A DNA stretch of 64,000 nucleotides from the NCBI RefSeq assembly GCF_016863315.1, contig NZ_BOOQ01000002.1:186001-250000 (forward strand). Direction: 5' to 3'. Of the stretch, positions 9,880-19,519 are shown piece by piece; the stretch's first letter is position 1; every line of letters starts with the position of its first letter. Position numbers and translations under genes: made by a program. Origin of the DNA: Planotetraspora silvatica. Lineage in GTDB: Bacteria > Actinomycetota > Actinomycetes > Streptosporangiales > Streptosporangiaceae. The notes below the pieces were generated by a model that saw nothing but the letters and a program-made list of their open reading frames with translations, did not search any database and was not told the origin of the DNA.

Positions 9880-10427
9880 TACAGGGCCCTCCCGTGCGTC
9901 GCGTGCGGAGAGAGCTTCACGGCGGGCGCGGAAAGGCCGCTCCACTCGGCCTCCCGTACGGCCTTCATGGCCAGCTTGCGCTGCTTGGCGTCCATCCGGT
10001 CGATGAACAGCACGCCGTCCAGGTGGTCGGTCTCGTGCTGGAAGCACCGCGCCATGAGGTCGGTGCCCTCGAGCGTGATCGGCTCGCCGTGCATGTCGAA
10101 ACCCCTGGCCACGGCCCGGATGGCGCGCGGCGTCGGGAAGGCCAGGCCGGGGAACGACAGGCACCCCTCCTCGCCCTCCTCGTCGAGCTCCTCGGACAGG
10201 TCGAGGTCGGGGTTGATCAGATGTCCCAGCTGCTCGTCGACGTAGTAGGTGAAGACCCGCAGCCCGACGCCGATCTGCGGCGCGGCCAGACCGGCCCCGG
10301 GCGCGTCCATCATCGTGTCGGTGAGGTCCTTGACGAGCTTGCGCAGCTCCTTGTCGAAGTCGACCACCGGCTCCGCCGGAGTGCGCAGCACCGGGTCGCC
10401 GAACAGGCGGATCGGCTGGATGGCCAA
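9879..10427 (-). CDS. def: peptide deformylase
   Basis: A 182-residue metalloprotease-fold enzyme that removes the formyl group from nascent proteins. The three family motifs are intact: [10 protein letters not shown] (motif 1), EEGCLSFPG (motif 2, metal cysteine) and QHETDHLDG (motif 3, metal histidines and catalytic glutamate). The length is typical. It lies between an unknown gene and fmt and would be transcribed with both. Start at ATG with [15 protein letters not shown], the expected N-terminus. Confidence 0.96.
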   Translation of the reverse strand: MAIQPIRLFGDPVLRTPAEPVVDFDKELRKLVKDLTDTMMDAPGAGLAAPQIGVGLRVFTYYVDEQLGHLINPDLDLSEELDEEGEEGCLSFPGLAFPTPRAIRAVARGFDMHGEPITLEGTDLMARCFQHETDHLDGVLFIDRMDAKQRKLAMKAVREAEWSGLSAPAVKLSPHATHGRAL

Positions 10428-10468
10428 CGGTGGGCTCCATTCACGTCGTTCTGTGGGATCAGCACAGT

Positions 10469-11683
10469 TTACGGGCGCGAGCGTGCCTTCATCGCCGTCT
10501 TCCTCGCCACCTTGGCGATCACGGGGTCGGGATGGTGGCCGCTGAGCATCTCCAGGACGGCGAGCGCGTCGGGATGGTCGCTCCTGCCCATCGCCGGCAT
10601 CAGCGTCAGCAGGTCCTCGCCCAGGATGTCGTACTGCGTCATCGAGTCGACCGGGGCCGTGATGTAGAGCAGGGCGGCGAGGGTGTCCACGGCCACCCAG
10701 GCGCCGTCCCCCTCCCCCAGCGCCGGCGCGTCGAGGTCCCGCACGCCGAGCCAGGCCGCGGCGTACCGCGACATCATGGGCTCGTCGAGCGCCTCACGGA
10801 CGGCGGGCTCCGCCTCCGGGCCCAGCTCCTCCAGGATCGTCCCCGCCGTGCCCCTCTGCGCGGCGTTCCCGGAGGCCGCGATCTTGATCAGATCGCGTGC
10901 GGCGTCCTCGGGCATCCGCTGCTCCAGCCAGAGCGTGGCGGCGCTCGCGGACGCCTTGCCCTGGAGCATCGAGTCGATCAGCTCGGCGGCGGTCAGCTCG
11001 GCGAACCCGGCGACCTCGTGCAGGGAAGGCGCGTCATGGCCCTCCCTGAGCAGGTCGCGGCGCACGGCCCACACGCCGGGCTGGGTGAGCCTGACGAGAT
11101 CGCCGGTCACCTCGATCAGCCCGCAGTACTCCAGCAGTTTCATGGCCTCGGCCAGCTCGCCGGGCAGCGTCATCCGCAGCCGCTTGAGCTCCGTCTGGCG
11201 CGCCTCACACCCGACCTCGTGCGCCTGGAGGATGCCGGTGGCGAGCGCCGCGACCGGCATCCCGTCCCGGACCGAGTAGATCGTCGCCAGGATCTCCGTG
11301 AGGTGCTCGTCCACGACGCTCGAGCCGGTGAGGCCCTCCTCCGTGCGGTCGAGCACGTCCATCACCACGCCGTCCCAGAACTCCATGGGGTCGGCGACGC
11401 CGGGGCCGGGACGGGCTCCCGCACGGGTGATCTCGATGAGGCGCCCGTTCACCGCGACGACCCACAGCAGGTGGAGCCGCTTGGCGGCCAGACCCAGCTC
11501 GGCGACGGCGGCACGCGCGTCGTCGGTGGTCAGCAGGCCCTGCTCGGTGACCTCCCGGACGCCGGTCCATCCGGCCAGGCGTGCGGCGTCCCGCACCAGG
11601 GGGATCGCCCGCACCGTGTGAGCCAGCTCCGCATCGGGGGCGAGCTCGACCGGTGGAAAGGTGAGCACGTCGCTGTCGGCCAT
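10469..11683 (-). CDS. conserved protein of unknown function, paralogue of the next gene upstream
   Basis: A 404-residue acidic protein with no membrane segment, signal or catalytic motif that I recognise. It is clearly homologous to the product of 11707-13383. Both contain a VREVPLLRDAHRVAAW-type block (VRAIPLVRDAARLAGW here), a leucine/alanine-rich helical middle with a LGPEAEPAVREAL segment reminiscent of HEAT repeats, a WLGVRDLDAPAL block, and a basic end in the pattern DHPD...VLE.L...A..ARK.A.KARSR. The two genes are 23 bases apart and sit between priA and def. The basic tail could bind nucleic acid, but that is a guess. Confidence 0.8.
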   Translation of the reverse strand: MADSDVLTFPPVELAPDAELAHTVRAIPLVRDAARLAGWTGVREVTEQGLLTTDDARAAVAELGLAAKRLHLLWVVAVNGRLIEITRAGARPGPGVADPMEFWDGVVMDVLDRTEEGLTGSSVVDEHLTEILATIYSVRDGMPVAALATGILQAHEVGCEARQTELKRLRMTLPGELAEAMKLLEYCGLIEVTGDLVRLTQPGVWAVRRDLLREGHDAPSLHEVAGFAELTAAELIDSMLQGKASASAATLWLEQRMPEDAARDLIKIAASGNAAQRGTAGTILEELGPEAEPAVREALDEPMMSRYAAAWLGVRDLDAPALGEGDGAWVAVDTLAALLYITAPVDSMTQYDILGEDLLTLMPAMGRSDHPDALAVLEMLSGHHPDPVIAKVARKTAMKARSRP

Positions 11684-11706
11684 TCCAGCAACTTACTCCA
11701 CACGCG

Positions 11707-13383
11707 TTACCGGATGCCCCGCGAACGTGCCTTGAACGCCGCCTTTCGGGCAGACTTCGCTGCCGCCTTGTCAGGAAGCGTGTTGCCGAGCAACTCGAGG
11801 ACCTCGACGACGTCGGGATGGTCCACGTGCCACATGTCGTCGATCAGATGAGCGGGAGGACCTGACAGAGCGATGTTCTCCGCGAAGCCCTCGGGATCGG
11901 CCTCGGCCGCGGGAAGAGCCAGCGCGAGCATGTCGACGCTGAGCCACAACACCTCGTCCTGGGTCAGCGCCGGGGCGTCGAGCCCGCGCGTGGACAACCA
12001 GTGGATCGCGTGGGGCCGCAACTCCACGTCCTCGAGGTGGGCCCGCACCACGCCTGCGGCCTCCTCCCCCAGCCTGTCGACGATCGTGACGGCGATGCCG
12101 CGCACCTCTGCGGGCGCGCCCGCGACCGCGCCGAGCAACTCGGCGGCCGCCTCCTCAGGCGTACGCCTGGACAGCCAGGCGACGATGTCTCGCTCCGCCA
12201 CCTCAGCGGGGAGCCCGTCGGTGATCAGACCGGCGATGAGGCCGCTCGCGTCCCCCTCCGCCAGGTCCGCCGCGATGGGCGCGGACACGCCCATCGCCTC
12301 GTATCGCGTGCGAAGACCCCACAGGCCATGGCCGGTCAGGGCGAGGCCGTCCTCGTCGTACTGGACCGTTCCCGCGTGTGCGAGGTCGTGGAACGCCTTC
12401 TCCAACTGGTCGATCGGGCGATCGGCCGCGACCTCCTGGAGGTAGTCGCGGATCGCCTCGAGCGGGACCGGCGCCTGCAGCCGGTAGAGCAGGTCGTGGA
12501 TGGAGTAGATCTCCTTGTCGACGATCTCCACGCCGGTGATGTCCGCCGGCGCCTCGACCACGAAGTCCACCGTGCCGGCCCACAGGGTGAGGAGCTCGTC
12601 GTCGGGCACGGCGGCGAGCGGCCCGAGCCCCTCCCGGGCGAGGACGGCGGTGCCCTCCAGCCGGGCCAGCCCCAGGTCGAGGGCCAGCCGCCAGGCGAGG
12701 GCCGGCCTGCCGACGCCCAGCTCCGCCGTGAGCCGCCGGGCGTCCTTGACCCGCAGTTCCTTGCGCACGGTCGTGGTGCGCGCCTCACCGGCCATCCAGG
12801 CCGCCACGCGGTGGGCGTCCCGGAGCAGCGGCACCTCCCGTACGGCTCTCGCGACCTCCTGGGGGGACGCCAGCCGTACCGGGGGCAGCGGCGCGTACCC
12901 CGGGCGGTCGAACCCTTCTCCGGCCGTCTCGTCGAGCCCGTCCCGCGCCGGGTCCGTCCCGCCGTCGGCCATGTCGAGGGAGTCAGCGCCTATCGCGCTG
13001 AAGATGCTCTTGGCCATGCCGAACTTGGTGGTGTCGGCGAGGGCGCGGGGCATCTCGGGCTCGATCGCGTCGATCGTGGTGCGCATCCGGGCGGCCGTCT
13101 TGATGCCGATCTCGCCGGTGTCGAGCAGGAAGTCGACCAGCGTCCGCGCCGCCGCCACGGTCTCCGGTGCGCTCTCCGGCGGGGCGATGACCTTACGGGG
13201 GTAGATCTCCAGCAGGAGCTCCTCGAACGTGCCCGCACGGAAATCGCCGAGCTCGTTGACCTCCAGGTAGTCGCTGGCGTAGTCGCACAGCAGCCGCACC
13301 TCGTCGACGTCGACCTCGACGCCCTTCTCGTGCCCCCACGTGCGAAGGCCCTCGACGGCCAGGTTCACCCATTCGATCGACAC
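11707..13383 (-). CDS. conserved protein of unknown function, longer paralogue
   Basis: A 558-residue protein sharing its last 390 residues or so with the neighbouring 404-residue product. It has an extra N-terminal domain (residues 1-135, MSIEWVNLAVEGLRTWGHEK, with a LCDYASDYLEV stretch) and a linker rich in aspartate and glycine. The N-terminal part resembles all-helical domains seen in actinobacterial proteins of unknown function, but I cannot name a family. The C-terminus AAAKSARKAAFKARSR is strongly basic. It is encoded 40 bases after priA on the same strand, so a role linked to replication restart or translation initiation is possible but only by position. Confidence 0.8.
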   Translation of the reverse strand: MSIEWVNLAVEGLRTWGHEKGVEVDVDEVRLLCDYASDYLEVNELGDFRAGTFEELLLEIYPRKVIAPPESAPETVAAARTLVDFLLDTGEIGIKTAARMRTTIDAIEPEMPRALADTTKFGMAKSIFSAIGADSLDMADGGTDPARDGLDETAGEGFDRPGYAPLPPVRLASPQEVARAVREVPLLRDAHRVAAWMAGEARTTTVRKELRVKDARRLTAELGVGRPALAWRLALDLGLARLEGTAVLAREGLGPLAAVPDDELLTLWAGTVDFVVEAPADITGVEIVDKEIYSIHDLLYRLQAPVPLEAIRDYLQEVAADRPIDQLEKAFHDLAHAGTVQYDEDGLALTGHGLWGLRTRYEAMGVSAPIAADLAEGDASGLIAGLITDGLPAEVAERDIVAWLSRRTPEEAAAELLGAVAGAPAEVRGIAVTIVDRLGEEAAGVVRAHLEDVELRPHAIHWLSTRGLDAPALTQDEVLWLSVDMLALALPAAEADPEGFAENIALSGPPAHLIDDMWHVDHPDVVEVLELLGNTLPDKAAAKSARKAAFKARSRGIR

Positions 13384-13423
13384 AGGGAGACGCTAACGGG
13401 TTACTGTCAGCATCGCGAATCGG

Positions 13424-15505
13424 TCAGATCAGGTCCAGCGGATCGATGTTCACACGGACCACGTCCGCCGCTTTGCGCGCGGACCGGACGCCGCTGGCCC
13501 CCTTGAGCGCTCTGGCCAGCTTCGACCCCCCGTCACGCGAAATCCTGATCATGGCCCGCTCCAGGCCGCCGTCGACCGGCACCGGCCCCAGGATCTGCGC
13601 CCCTCCGGGCAGCGGGGTGTCGGCCAGCATCTCCCTGACGGCCGCGCCGGGGCCGGTGAGCGTCGCCATCCGCACCGCGGGCGGGAATCCCAGCTCCGCC
13701 CGGTCGGCCAGCTCTCGCTCGGCGAAGGTGACCGGGTCCCACCGCAGGAGCGCCTGCACCGCGGCCACCCCGGAGTCGGCGAGCACGACCACGTCCGCTC
13801 CCGGCCGCGTCAGGGCCGCGGCGTTCATCCACCGCCGCAGCGCCTCCTCCCCCGCGCGCAGGTCGGGACGGCCCAGCAGGGCCCAGCCGTCCAGCAGCAC
13901 GGCCGCCGCGTACCCGTCCACGGGCATCGGCTCGGCCCCCGGAGTGGCGACGACGAGTGCGGGAGCCGAGCCGACCGTGGCGAGGACGCCGTCGCGGCCC
14001 GAGGTCCTGACGGTGACGGAGGGGAACGCCCGGCCCAGTTCCTCCGCGGTGCGCCGGGCGCCGACCACGACGGCGCGCACGTGGCCGCCGCCGCAGTTGG
14101 GGCAGCGCCAGTCGCCCGCCACCCGCCCGCACCACCGGCAGTACGGCATGGCATGGCCGCTGCGGAGCGCGAGCGGACCCGCGCACACCGGCCCGTCCTG
14201 CGCGGTGCCGGTGATCGCCCGGCAGCGGGCGGGGGCGCGGCACTGGCGGCAGGCGAGCGCGGGCAGGTATCCCCGCCGGGGCACCTGGACGAGCACCGGG
14301 CCGCTCTCCAGCCCCTGCTTGAGGGTCCGCCACGCGAGGTTCGGCAACCGGGCCGCGCGCGCGGCCTCGTCGCGGGACAGTTCGGCGTCGTCCCCCGTGG
14401 GCCGGATCCTGGGCGCCCGCGCCCTGACCTCCTCGCGTCGCGGCGTCAGCGGCGCCGCCCATCCCGTGGCGACGAGCTGGGTGGCCTCGGCCGTCCGCGC
14501 GTAGCCGCCGATCAGCATGCCGGCCTCCGCGCGGTGCGCGCGCAGCGCCAGCACCTCACGGGCGTGCGGGTACGGCGTCAGCCGTTCGGCGTGGACGTCG
14601 TCGCCGTCGTCCCAGATGACGACGAGCCCGAGATCGGCGACGGGGGCGAAGGCGGCGGCACGGGTGCCGACCACGGCCCGGGCCTGTCCGCGCAGCAGCT
14701 TCAGCCAGCGTCGGTAACGTTCGGCCGGGCCGAGGTCCGCGGTGATCGCGACGTGCGGGGTGCCGGCCAGCGCACGCTCGGCCACCGCGACGTCCTTGCC
14801 GTCCGGCACGACCACCACGACCCCACGCCCGCTCGCCAGCGTGACGCGCACGGCGGCGGCCACGGCCGCGGGCCAGGCCGGGCCTTCCGCGTCCGTCCCC
14901 GGGAGCGCCGACCAGACGGCGCGAGGCGCCCGTCCGGCCGCGAGAGCGGTCAGGAACGAGTGTCCCGCCGGGTAGGCCGCCCAGGCCCTCTCGCCGGCCT
15001 GCCGGTGGGCGTCGATCCCTTCGGAGCCCGCCCCCTCCGCCGGGGCGTCGGCGCGCGGCTCCGCTTCCACCCTGGCGTGCCGGGGCGGGACGGCCAGGCG
15101 CAGGACGTCGGACATGGTCCCGGCGTAGCGGTCGGCGACCGCTCTCGCGAGGCCTGCGATCTCGGCCGTGAGGACGGGCTCCGGCGAGGTCACCCGTTCC
15201 AGGAACGACAGTTTGCCCTTGTGGTCGCTGTGCTCAAGCCGTTCGAGGAGGAAGCCGTCGGTCAGCTGGCCGGAGAAGCGCACCCGCACCCGGCAGCCGG
15301 GCACGGCGTCCGCCGCCAGCTCCGCCGGCACGAGGTAGTCGAAGGGCCGGTCCAGATGGGGCAGCGGGGAGTCGATCACGATCCGCGCGACCGGCAGGTC
15401 CTCCGCGGCCTCCTTCGCGCCTTTCGCCCGGGTACGCCGGGAGGCCCTCCGGGGATCGGGAAGAAGCGCCTCCTGGGGGTAGGGTTCGCTGGTCGGCTCG
15501 GTCAC
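13424..15505 (-). CDS. priA: primosomal protein N' (PriA), helicase-inactive actinobacterial type
   Basis: A 693-residue PriA homologue. The N-terminal DNA-binding domain (about 35-135, ARIVIDSPLPHLDRPFDYLVP) and the cysteine-rich zinc region (ACRQC, YCRWC, RCPNC near 410-470) are present. The helicase motifs are degraded: the position of Walker A reads LPGTDAEGPAWPAA without a GKT, and the DEEH motif is replaced by IWDDGDD. Such decay is typical of mycobacterial and streptomycete PriA, annotated as probable primosomal protein N', so this is likely a scaffold for restart rather than an active helicase. It heads the run to def, fmt and rsmB. Confidence 0.9.
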   Translation of the reverse strand: MTEPTSEPYPQEALLPDPRRASRRTRAKGAKEAAEDLPVARIVIDSPLPHLDRPFDYLVPAELAADAVPGCRVRVRFSGQLTDGFLLERLEHSDHKGKLSFLERVTSPEPVLTAEIAGLARAVADRYAGTMSDVLRLAVPPRHARVEAEPRADAPAEGAGSEGIDAHRQAGERAWAAYPAGHSFLTALAAGRAPRAVWSALPGTDAEGPAWPAAVAAAVRVTLASGRGVVVVVPDGKDVAVAERALAGTPHVAITADLGPAERYRRWLKLLRGQARAVVGTRAAAFAPVADLGLVVIWDDGDDVHAERLTPYPHAREVLALRAHRAEAGMLIGGYARTAEATQLVATGWAAPLTPRREEVRARAPRIRPTGDDAELSRDEAARAARLPNLAWRTLKQGLESGPVLVQVPRRGYLPALACRQCRAPARCRAITGTAQDGPVCAGPLALRSGHAMPYCRWCGRVAGDWRCPNCGGGHVRAVVVGARRTAEELGRAFPSVTVRTSGRDGVLATVGSAPALVVATPGAEPMPVDGYAAAVLLDGWALLGRPDLRAGEEALRRWMNAAALTRPGADVVVLADSGVAAVQALLRWDPVTFAERELADRAELGFPPAVRMATLTGPGAAVREMLADTPLPGGAQILGPVPVDGGLERAMIRISRDGGSKLARALKGASGVRSARKAADVVRVNIDPLDLI

Positions 15506-15563
15506 GTCTACGTCCTACCAGACCCGGCCGGGGCAAGGCGCACGGCTACGGGCTGGCGGTGGC

Positions 15564-16235
15564 ATGAACAGCGAGAACAGACTTCCGGTCTGGCTGCGCG
15601 AGACCGAGGCGGAGGGCCGCTGGACGGCCGCGGGCGCGGTCATCGCGGTGATCGTCATCCACGTCCTGCTTCCGGGCACGGTCAACATCAGTCCGCACTG
15701 GCTCATGCCCGCGCTGGAGTCGGCTCTGCTCGTCGGCCTCATCATCGCCAACCCGGTGGCCTTCACGCGGGAGAGCCGCCTGCTTCGCGCGGCCGACATC
15801 ACGTTGATCGGCGTCATCAGCGCGTACAACGCCTGGATCATCGCGCGCGAGGTCACCAGGTTGATCGGCGGCCGGGAGCACGACGCCGTCAACCTGCTCA
15901 CGACGGGCGCCGGCGTCTGGGTCATCAACGTCCTGCTCTTCGCCCTGTGGTACTGGGAACTCGACCGGGGCGGGCCGGTCGCCCGGGCCAAGGCACGCTC
16001 CCCGTACCCCGATTTCCTCTTCCCCCAGATGAGCGAGCGCGACGTCGCGCCGCCGGACTGGCGGCCCACCTTCGCCGACTACCTCTATCTGGCGTTCACG
16101 AACGCCACCGCGTTCAGTCCGACGGACGTGATGCCGCTGTCCCGCTGGGCCAAGATGGTGATGCTGGTCCAGTCGGCGACGTCGCTGATCGTGGTGGCAC
16201 TGGTGATCGCCAGGGCCATCAACGTCCTCGCGTAG
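15564..16235 (+). CDS. membrane protein, DUF1345-like
   Basis: A 223-residue protein with four or five hydrophobic segments (about 23-42, 47-66, 75-97, 110-128, 195-220). The C-terminal part, DYLYLAFTNATAFSPTDVMPLSRWAKMVM split by a loop and followed by a final helix, resembles the end of DUF1345 proteins, which have a two-helix ion-channel-like core. I call the family only tentatively. It stands alone on the plus strand between priA and metK, and its 3' side holds a degenerate repeat and a strong hairpin shared with convergent metK. Confidence 0.65.
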   Translation: MNSENRLPVWLRETEAEGRWTAAGAVIAVIVIHVLLPGTVNISPHWLMPALESALLVGLIIANPVAFTRESRLLRAADITLIGVISAYNAWIIAREVTRLIGGREHDAVNLLTTGAGVWVINVLLFALWYWELDRGGPVARAKARSPYPDFLFPQMSERDVAPPDWRPTFADYLYLAFTNATAFSPTDVMPLSRWAKMVMLVQSATSLIVVALVIARAINVLA

Positions 16236-16240
16236 GACCG

Positions 16241-16319
16241 GCGAGGCGGAACAGGCCTTCACGCGAAACGGGCCTTTCGCACACGGAACGGCCCTTCACC
16301 GCGAACGGCCGTGGACGCG
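16241..16319. repeat. degenerate ~18-20-bp repeats downstream of the membrane protein gene
   Basis: Four to five imperfect copies of a segment like CGCGAAACGGGCCTTC start near 16241, 16261, 16281, 16299 and 16315, just after a stop codon. The last copy runs into the terminator hairpin. Copies differ by several substitutions and small indels. No coding potential is apparent. Confidence 0.5.
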
Positions 16320-16350
16320 AAACGGCGCCCGCGCGAAGCGGGCGCCGTTT
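16320..16350. terminator. bidirectional terminator hairpin between convergent genes
   Basis: AAACGGCGCCCGC and its exact complement form a 13-bp stem with the loop GCGAA. The A/T ends of the arms give a short T-run in both directions, so it can stop transcription from the membrane protein gene and from metK. Confidence 0.75.
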
Positions 16351-16407
16351 ACGCGCTGTCGGTGCACCGGTGCGGCCGCCGTCAGACGGCGGGCCGCGTT
16401 CCGGCTG

Positions 16408-17595
16408 TCAGAGGCCGGCGGCCTTGCGGAGGGCCTCCGCGCGGTCGGTCGACTCCCAGGAGACGCCCTCCCGGCCGAAGTGGCCGTAGGCGGCGGTCTC
16501 GGCGTAGATCGGGCGGAGCAGGTCGAGCGCGCGGATGATCGCGGCCGGACGCAGGTCGAACACCTGGAGGACGGCCTCCTGGATCGTCTCGACCGAGACC
16601 TTCTCGGTGCCGAACGTCTCGATGAACAGGCCCACCGGCTTGGCCTTGCCGATGGCGTACGCCACCTGGACCTCGCAGCGGTCGGCGAGCTCGGCCGCGA
16701 CGACGTTCTTGGCGACCCACCGCATGGCGTAGGCGGCCGAGCGGTCCACCTTCGACGGGTCCTTGCCGGAGAAGGCGCCGCCACCGTGACGGGCCATGCC
16801 GCCGTAGGTGTCGATGATGATCTTGCGGCCGGTGAGGCCGGCGTCGCCCATCGGGCCGCCGATCTCGAAACGGCCGGTCGGGTTGACCAGGAGGCGGTAG
16901 CCCTCGGTCTCGATGTCCAGCTCGGCGAGGACCGGCTCCACGACGTGCTCGCGGATGTCCGGGGTCAGCATCTCCCGGAGGTCGATCTCCGGCGCGTGCT
17001 GAGTGGAGACGACCACGGTGTCCAGGCGGACGGGACGGTCACCGTCGTACTCGATCGTGACCTGGGTCTTGCCGTCCGGCCGCAGGTAGGGCACGGTGCC
17101 GTTCTTGCGGACCTCGGACAGGCGCCGGGCCATCTTGTGGGCGAGCGTGATCGGCAGCGGCATGAGCTCGGGCGTCTCGCGGCACGCGTAGCCGAACATC
17201 AGGCCCTGGTCGCCCGCACCCTGGCGGTCGAAGTCGTCGAGACCCTCGCCCTCACGGTGCTCGTAGGCGTCGTCGACGCCCTGGGCGATGTCGGGCGACT
17301 GCGCGCCGATGGACACCGAGACGCCGCAGGAGGCGCCGTCGAAGCCCTTGTGGGACGCGTCGTAACCGATCTCGAGGATCTTCTCGCGGATCAGGGCGGG
17401 GATGTCGATGTAGGTCTCCGTCGTCACCTCGCCGGCGACGTGGACCTGGCCGGTGGTGATCAGCGTCTCGACGGCGACCCGGCTCTTGGGGTCGTCCTTG
17501 AGCATGGCGTCGAGAATCGCGTCACTGATCTGGTCGGCGATCTTGTCCGGGTGGCCCTCGGTAACCGACTCGGAGGTGAACAGGCGACGGGACAA
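16408..17595 (-). CDS. metK: S-adenosylmethionine synthetase
   Basis: A 395-residue cytoplasmic enzyme making S-adenosylmethionine from methionine and [33 protein letters not shown] and [16 protein letters not shown] are the diagnostic motifs holding the catalytic histidine, the P-loop-like segment and the metal ligands. The start is TTG, 10 bases after a GAGGAG ribosome site; the encoded [18 protein letters not shown] is the typical actinobacterial start. I looked for a SAM riboswitch in the 170-base leader and saw none. The gene faces the membrane-protein gene and ends at a hairpin. Confidence 0.96.
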   Translation of the reverse strand: MSRRLFTSESVTEGHPDKIADQISDAILDAMLKDDPKSRVAVETLITTGQVHVAGEVTTETYIDIPALIREKILEIGYDASHKGFDGASCGVSVSIGAQSPDIAQGVDDAYEHREGEGLDDFDRQGAGDQGLMFGYACRETPELMPLPITLAHKMARRLSEVRKNGTVPYLRPDGKTQVTIEYDGDRPVRLDTVVVSTQHAPEIDLREMLTPDIREHVVEPVLAELDIETEGYRLLVNPTGRFEIGGPMGDAGLTGRKIIIDTYGGMARHGGGAFSGKDPSKVDRSAAYAMRWVAKNVVAAELADRCEVQVAYAIGKAKPVGLFIETFGTEKVSVETIQEAVLQVFDLRPAAIIRALDLLRPIYAETAAYGHFGREGVSWESTDRAEALRKAAGL

Positions 17596-17767
17596 CTCTG
17601 TGGCTCCTCATGCAGCGGCTGCTGACGTTCGGAATCGGCCGGCGGTAGAAGCCCTACCGCGGCCGCTCCAATGCAGAGGCGAGTCTAGCCTTACGGGGCA
17701 CGGCGCCGCGAAACCGTCCAGATTCCGGGCGCCGCGGCGCACCCCGCGTCGCGGGCCGGCCACGATC

Positions 17768-18142
17768 TCAGAGCTCGGGCAACGGGTCCCGTGGCAGGTC
17801 ACCGGGGGTGAAGGCCTCGGTGTCCGCCGCCGCTACGACTGCGGCGTACTCGTCGTCGACCTCGAACATCATCCCCCCGAACTCGATCGTCGGCCCTCCT
17901 CGGGAGACGACCGGCCCCAGCCTGGTGCGGCGCGGGTAGGTCGCCCACACCCCCGACGGCTCGTCGCGGCCGAACATCGTCGTGGACAACAGCGTCACCG
18001 ACAGGTCCGTCACGACGACGAGGAACGAGGCCGTGAGCGGCGGTCCGAGCGACAGGACCGGGAACACGTAGCGGATGTCGTCGCCGGAGCGCAGGTAGGT
18101 GCGACAGCGCTCCCTGATCGAGGCGGACACCGGCATGGCCAT
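17768..18142 (-). CDS. small conserved protein of unknown function
   Basis: A 124-residue soluble protein beginning MAMPVSASIRERCRTYLRSG, with a central hydrophobic stretch (LGPPLTASFLVVVTDLSVTLLS) that is more likely a buried strand than a membrane helix, and an acidic C-terminus. I do not recognise the family. Start could also be the ATG two codons later. It is placed between metK and coaBC on the same strand, with gaps of 110 and 170 bases. Confidence 0.6.
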   Translation of the reverse strand: MAMPVSASIRERCRTYLRSGDDIRYVFPVLSLGPPLTASFLVVVTDLSVTLLSTTMFGRDEPSGVWATYPRRTRLGPVVSRGGPTIEFGGMMFEVDDEYAAVVAAADTEAFTPGDLPRDPLPEL

Positions 18143-18253
18143 CGCTCCCTCGCGCCACCACCATGTAACGGCTGGTCGCGGCAGGCCGGGACGACTCCCG
18201 TGACGGCGAACGGAACCACCCCGTGAAACGGGCCGGATCCTGCCGGGGGCCTG

Positions 18254-19447
18254 TCAGGAGAGGCGCGCCACCACCAGATCCCAGACTACGTCCGCGAGAT
18301 CCTCTTTGGGACCCCTGGGAATCTCCACGGACCCGCCGTCCGCGGACAGGACGACGGCGGCGTTGTCGGGCGTGCCGAACGCGAGGTTCTCCCCCACCTG
18401 GTTGACCACGAGCAGATCGCAGCCCTTGCGCTCCAGCTTGGCCCGCCCGTTCGCGAGGACGTCGTCGGTCTCGGCGGCGAAGCCCACGAGCACCCGGGGG
18501 AAGGCCGCGGTCCTGCGGATCTCACCGAGTTCCGCCAGCACGTCCGGGTTCTTCGTCAGGTGGATGGGCTCGGGCTCACCCGAGGATTTCTTGATCTTCG
18601 ATTCGCTCTGCCGTACGGGCCGGAAGTCGGCCACCGCGGCGGCCATCACGACGGCGTCGGCGTGGCCCGCGGCCGACAGGACGGCCTCGCGGAGCCGCCG
18701 GGCGGAGTCGACCCGCACCACCTTGGCTCCCGCCGGGTCCGGCAGCCCGACGTTGGCCGACACGAGAGTGACCTCGGCTCCGCGCGCGACGGCCGTGCGG
18801 GCGAGCGCGTATCCCTGAAGCCCGGACGAGCGGTTGCCGATGAAGCGGACGGGGTCGACGGCCTCGCGGGTGCCTCCGGCGGAGACGACGACATGGCGGC
18901 CGGCCAGGTCGAGGCCGCGGCCGGACACCACTCGCCGGCAGACCTCGAAGATCTCCACGGGATCGGGCAGCCGCCCGGGGCCGGTGTCGGCTCCGGTGAG
19001 CCTGCCGACGGCGGGCTCGATCACGAGCGCGCCGCGTTCACGCAGGGTGGCGACGTTCGCCCGGGTCGCGGGGTGGTCCCACATCTCGGTGTGCATGGCG
19101 GGAGCGAAGACCACCGGGCAGCGGGCGGTCAGAAGCGTGTTGGTCAGCAGATCGTTCGCCAGGCCGTTGGCAGCCCGGGCGAGGACGTCCGCCGTGGCGG
19201 GGGCGACCACCACGAGATCGGCGCTCTGCCCGATGCGGACGTGCGGCACCTCGTGGACCGACTCCCACACCTCGGTCGTCACCGGGTTGCCGGACAACGC
19301 GGCCCAGGTGGGCTCACCGACGAACCTCAGGGCGTCACGGGTGGGCACGACGCGCACGTCGTGGCCGGACTCCGTGAACAGGCGCAGCAGCTCGCAGGAT
19401 TTGTAGACCGCGATGCCGGCGCTGACGCCCAGAACGATCGAGCTCAT
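18254..19447 (-). CDS. coaBC: bifunctional phosphopantothenoylcysteine decarboxylase / phosphopantothenate-cysteine ligase
   Basis: A 397-residue fusion for two steps of coenzyme A synthesis. The N-terminal flavin-dependent CoaC half (about 1-185) shows LGVSAGIAVYKSCELLR and the substrate clamp PAMHTEMW (the usual PAMNxxMW with histidine, a common actinobacterial variant). The C-terminal CoaB half has VVSAGGTREAVDPVRFIGN and the KIKKSSG loop that binds CTP and the intermediate. It is followed on the same strand by unknown 17768 and preceded by rpoZ, matching the conserved gmk-rpoZ-coaBC-metK order. Confidence 0.95.
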   Translation of the reverse strand: MSSIVLGVSAGIAVYKSCELLRLFTESGHDVRVVPTRDALRFVGEPTWAALSGNPVTTEVWESVHEVPHVRIGQSADLVVVAPATADVLARAANGLANDLLTNTLLTARCPVVFAPAMHTEMWDHPATRANVATLRERGALVIEPAVGRLTGADTGPGRLPDPVEIFEVCRRVVSGRGLDLAGRHVVVSAGGTREAVDPVRFIGNRSSGLQGYALARTAVARGAEVTLVSANVGLPDPAGAKVVRVDSARRLREAVLSAAGHADAVVMAAAVADFRPVRQSESKIKKSSGEPEPIHLTKNPDVLAELGEIRRTAAFPRVLVGFAAETDDVLANGRAKLERKGCDLLVVNQVGENLAFGTPDNAAVVLSADGGSVEIPRGPKEDLADVVWDLVVARLS

Positions 19448-19519
19448 GCGGATGTCACAGGGCTGTGCCTGCTCAGGGGCGCCCGGGACCGCGTGAGCGG
19501 GACGAGCGCCGCGAGCAAC

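Noticed and set aside
16382-16410. Stop-codon-anchored repeat after metK (GTCAGA twice, 26 bases apart)
   Set aside because: The similarity is short and can be explained by a local GC hairpin; not strong enough to add to the other cases.
17596-17767. SAM riboswitch before metK
   Set aside because: The leader has no sequence matching known SAM aptamer cores.
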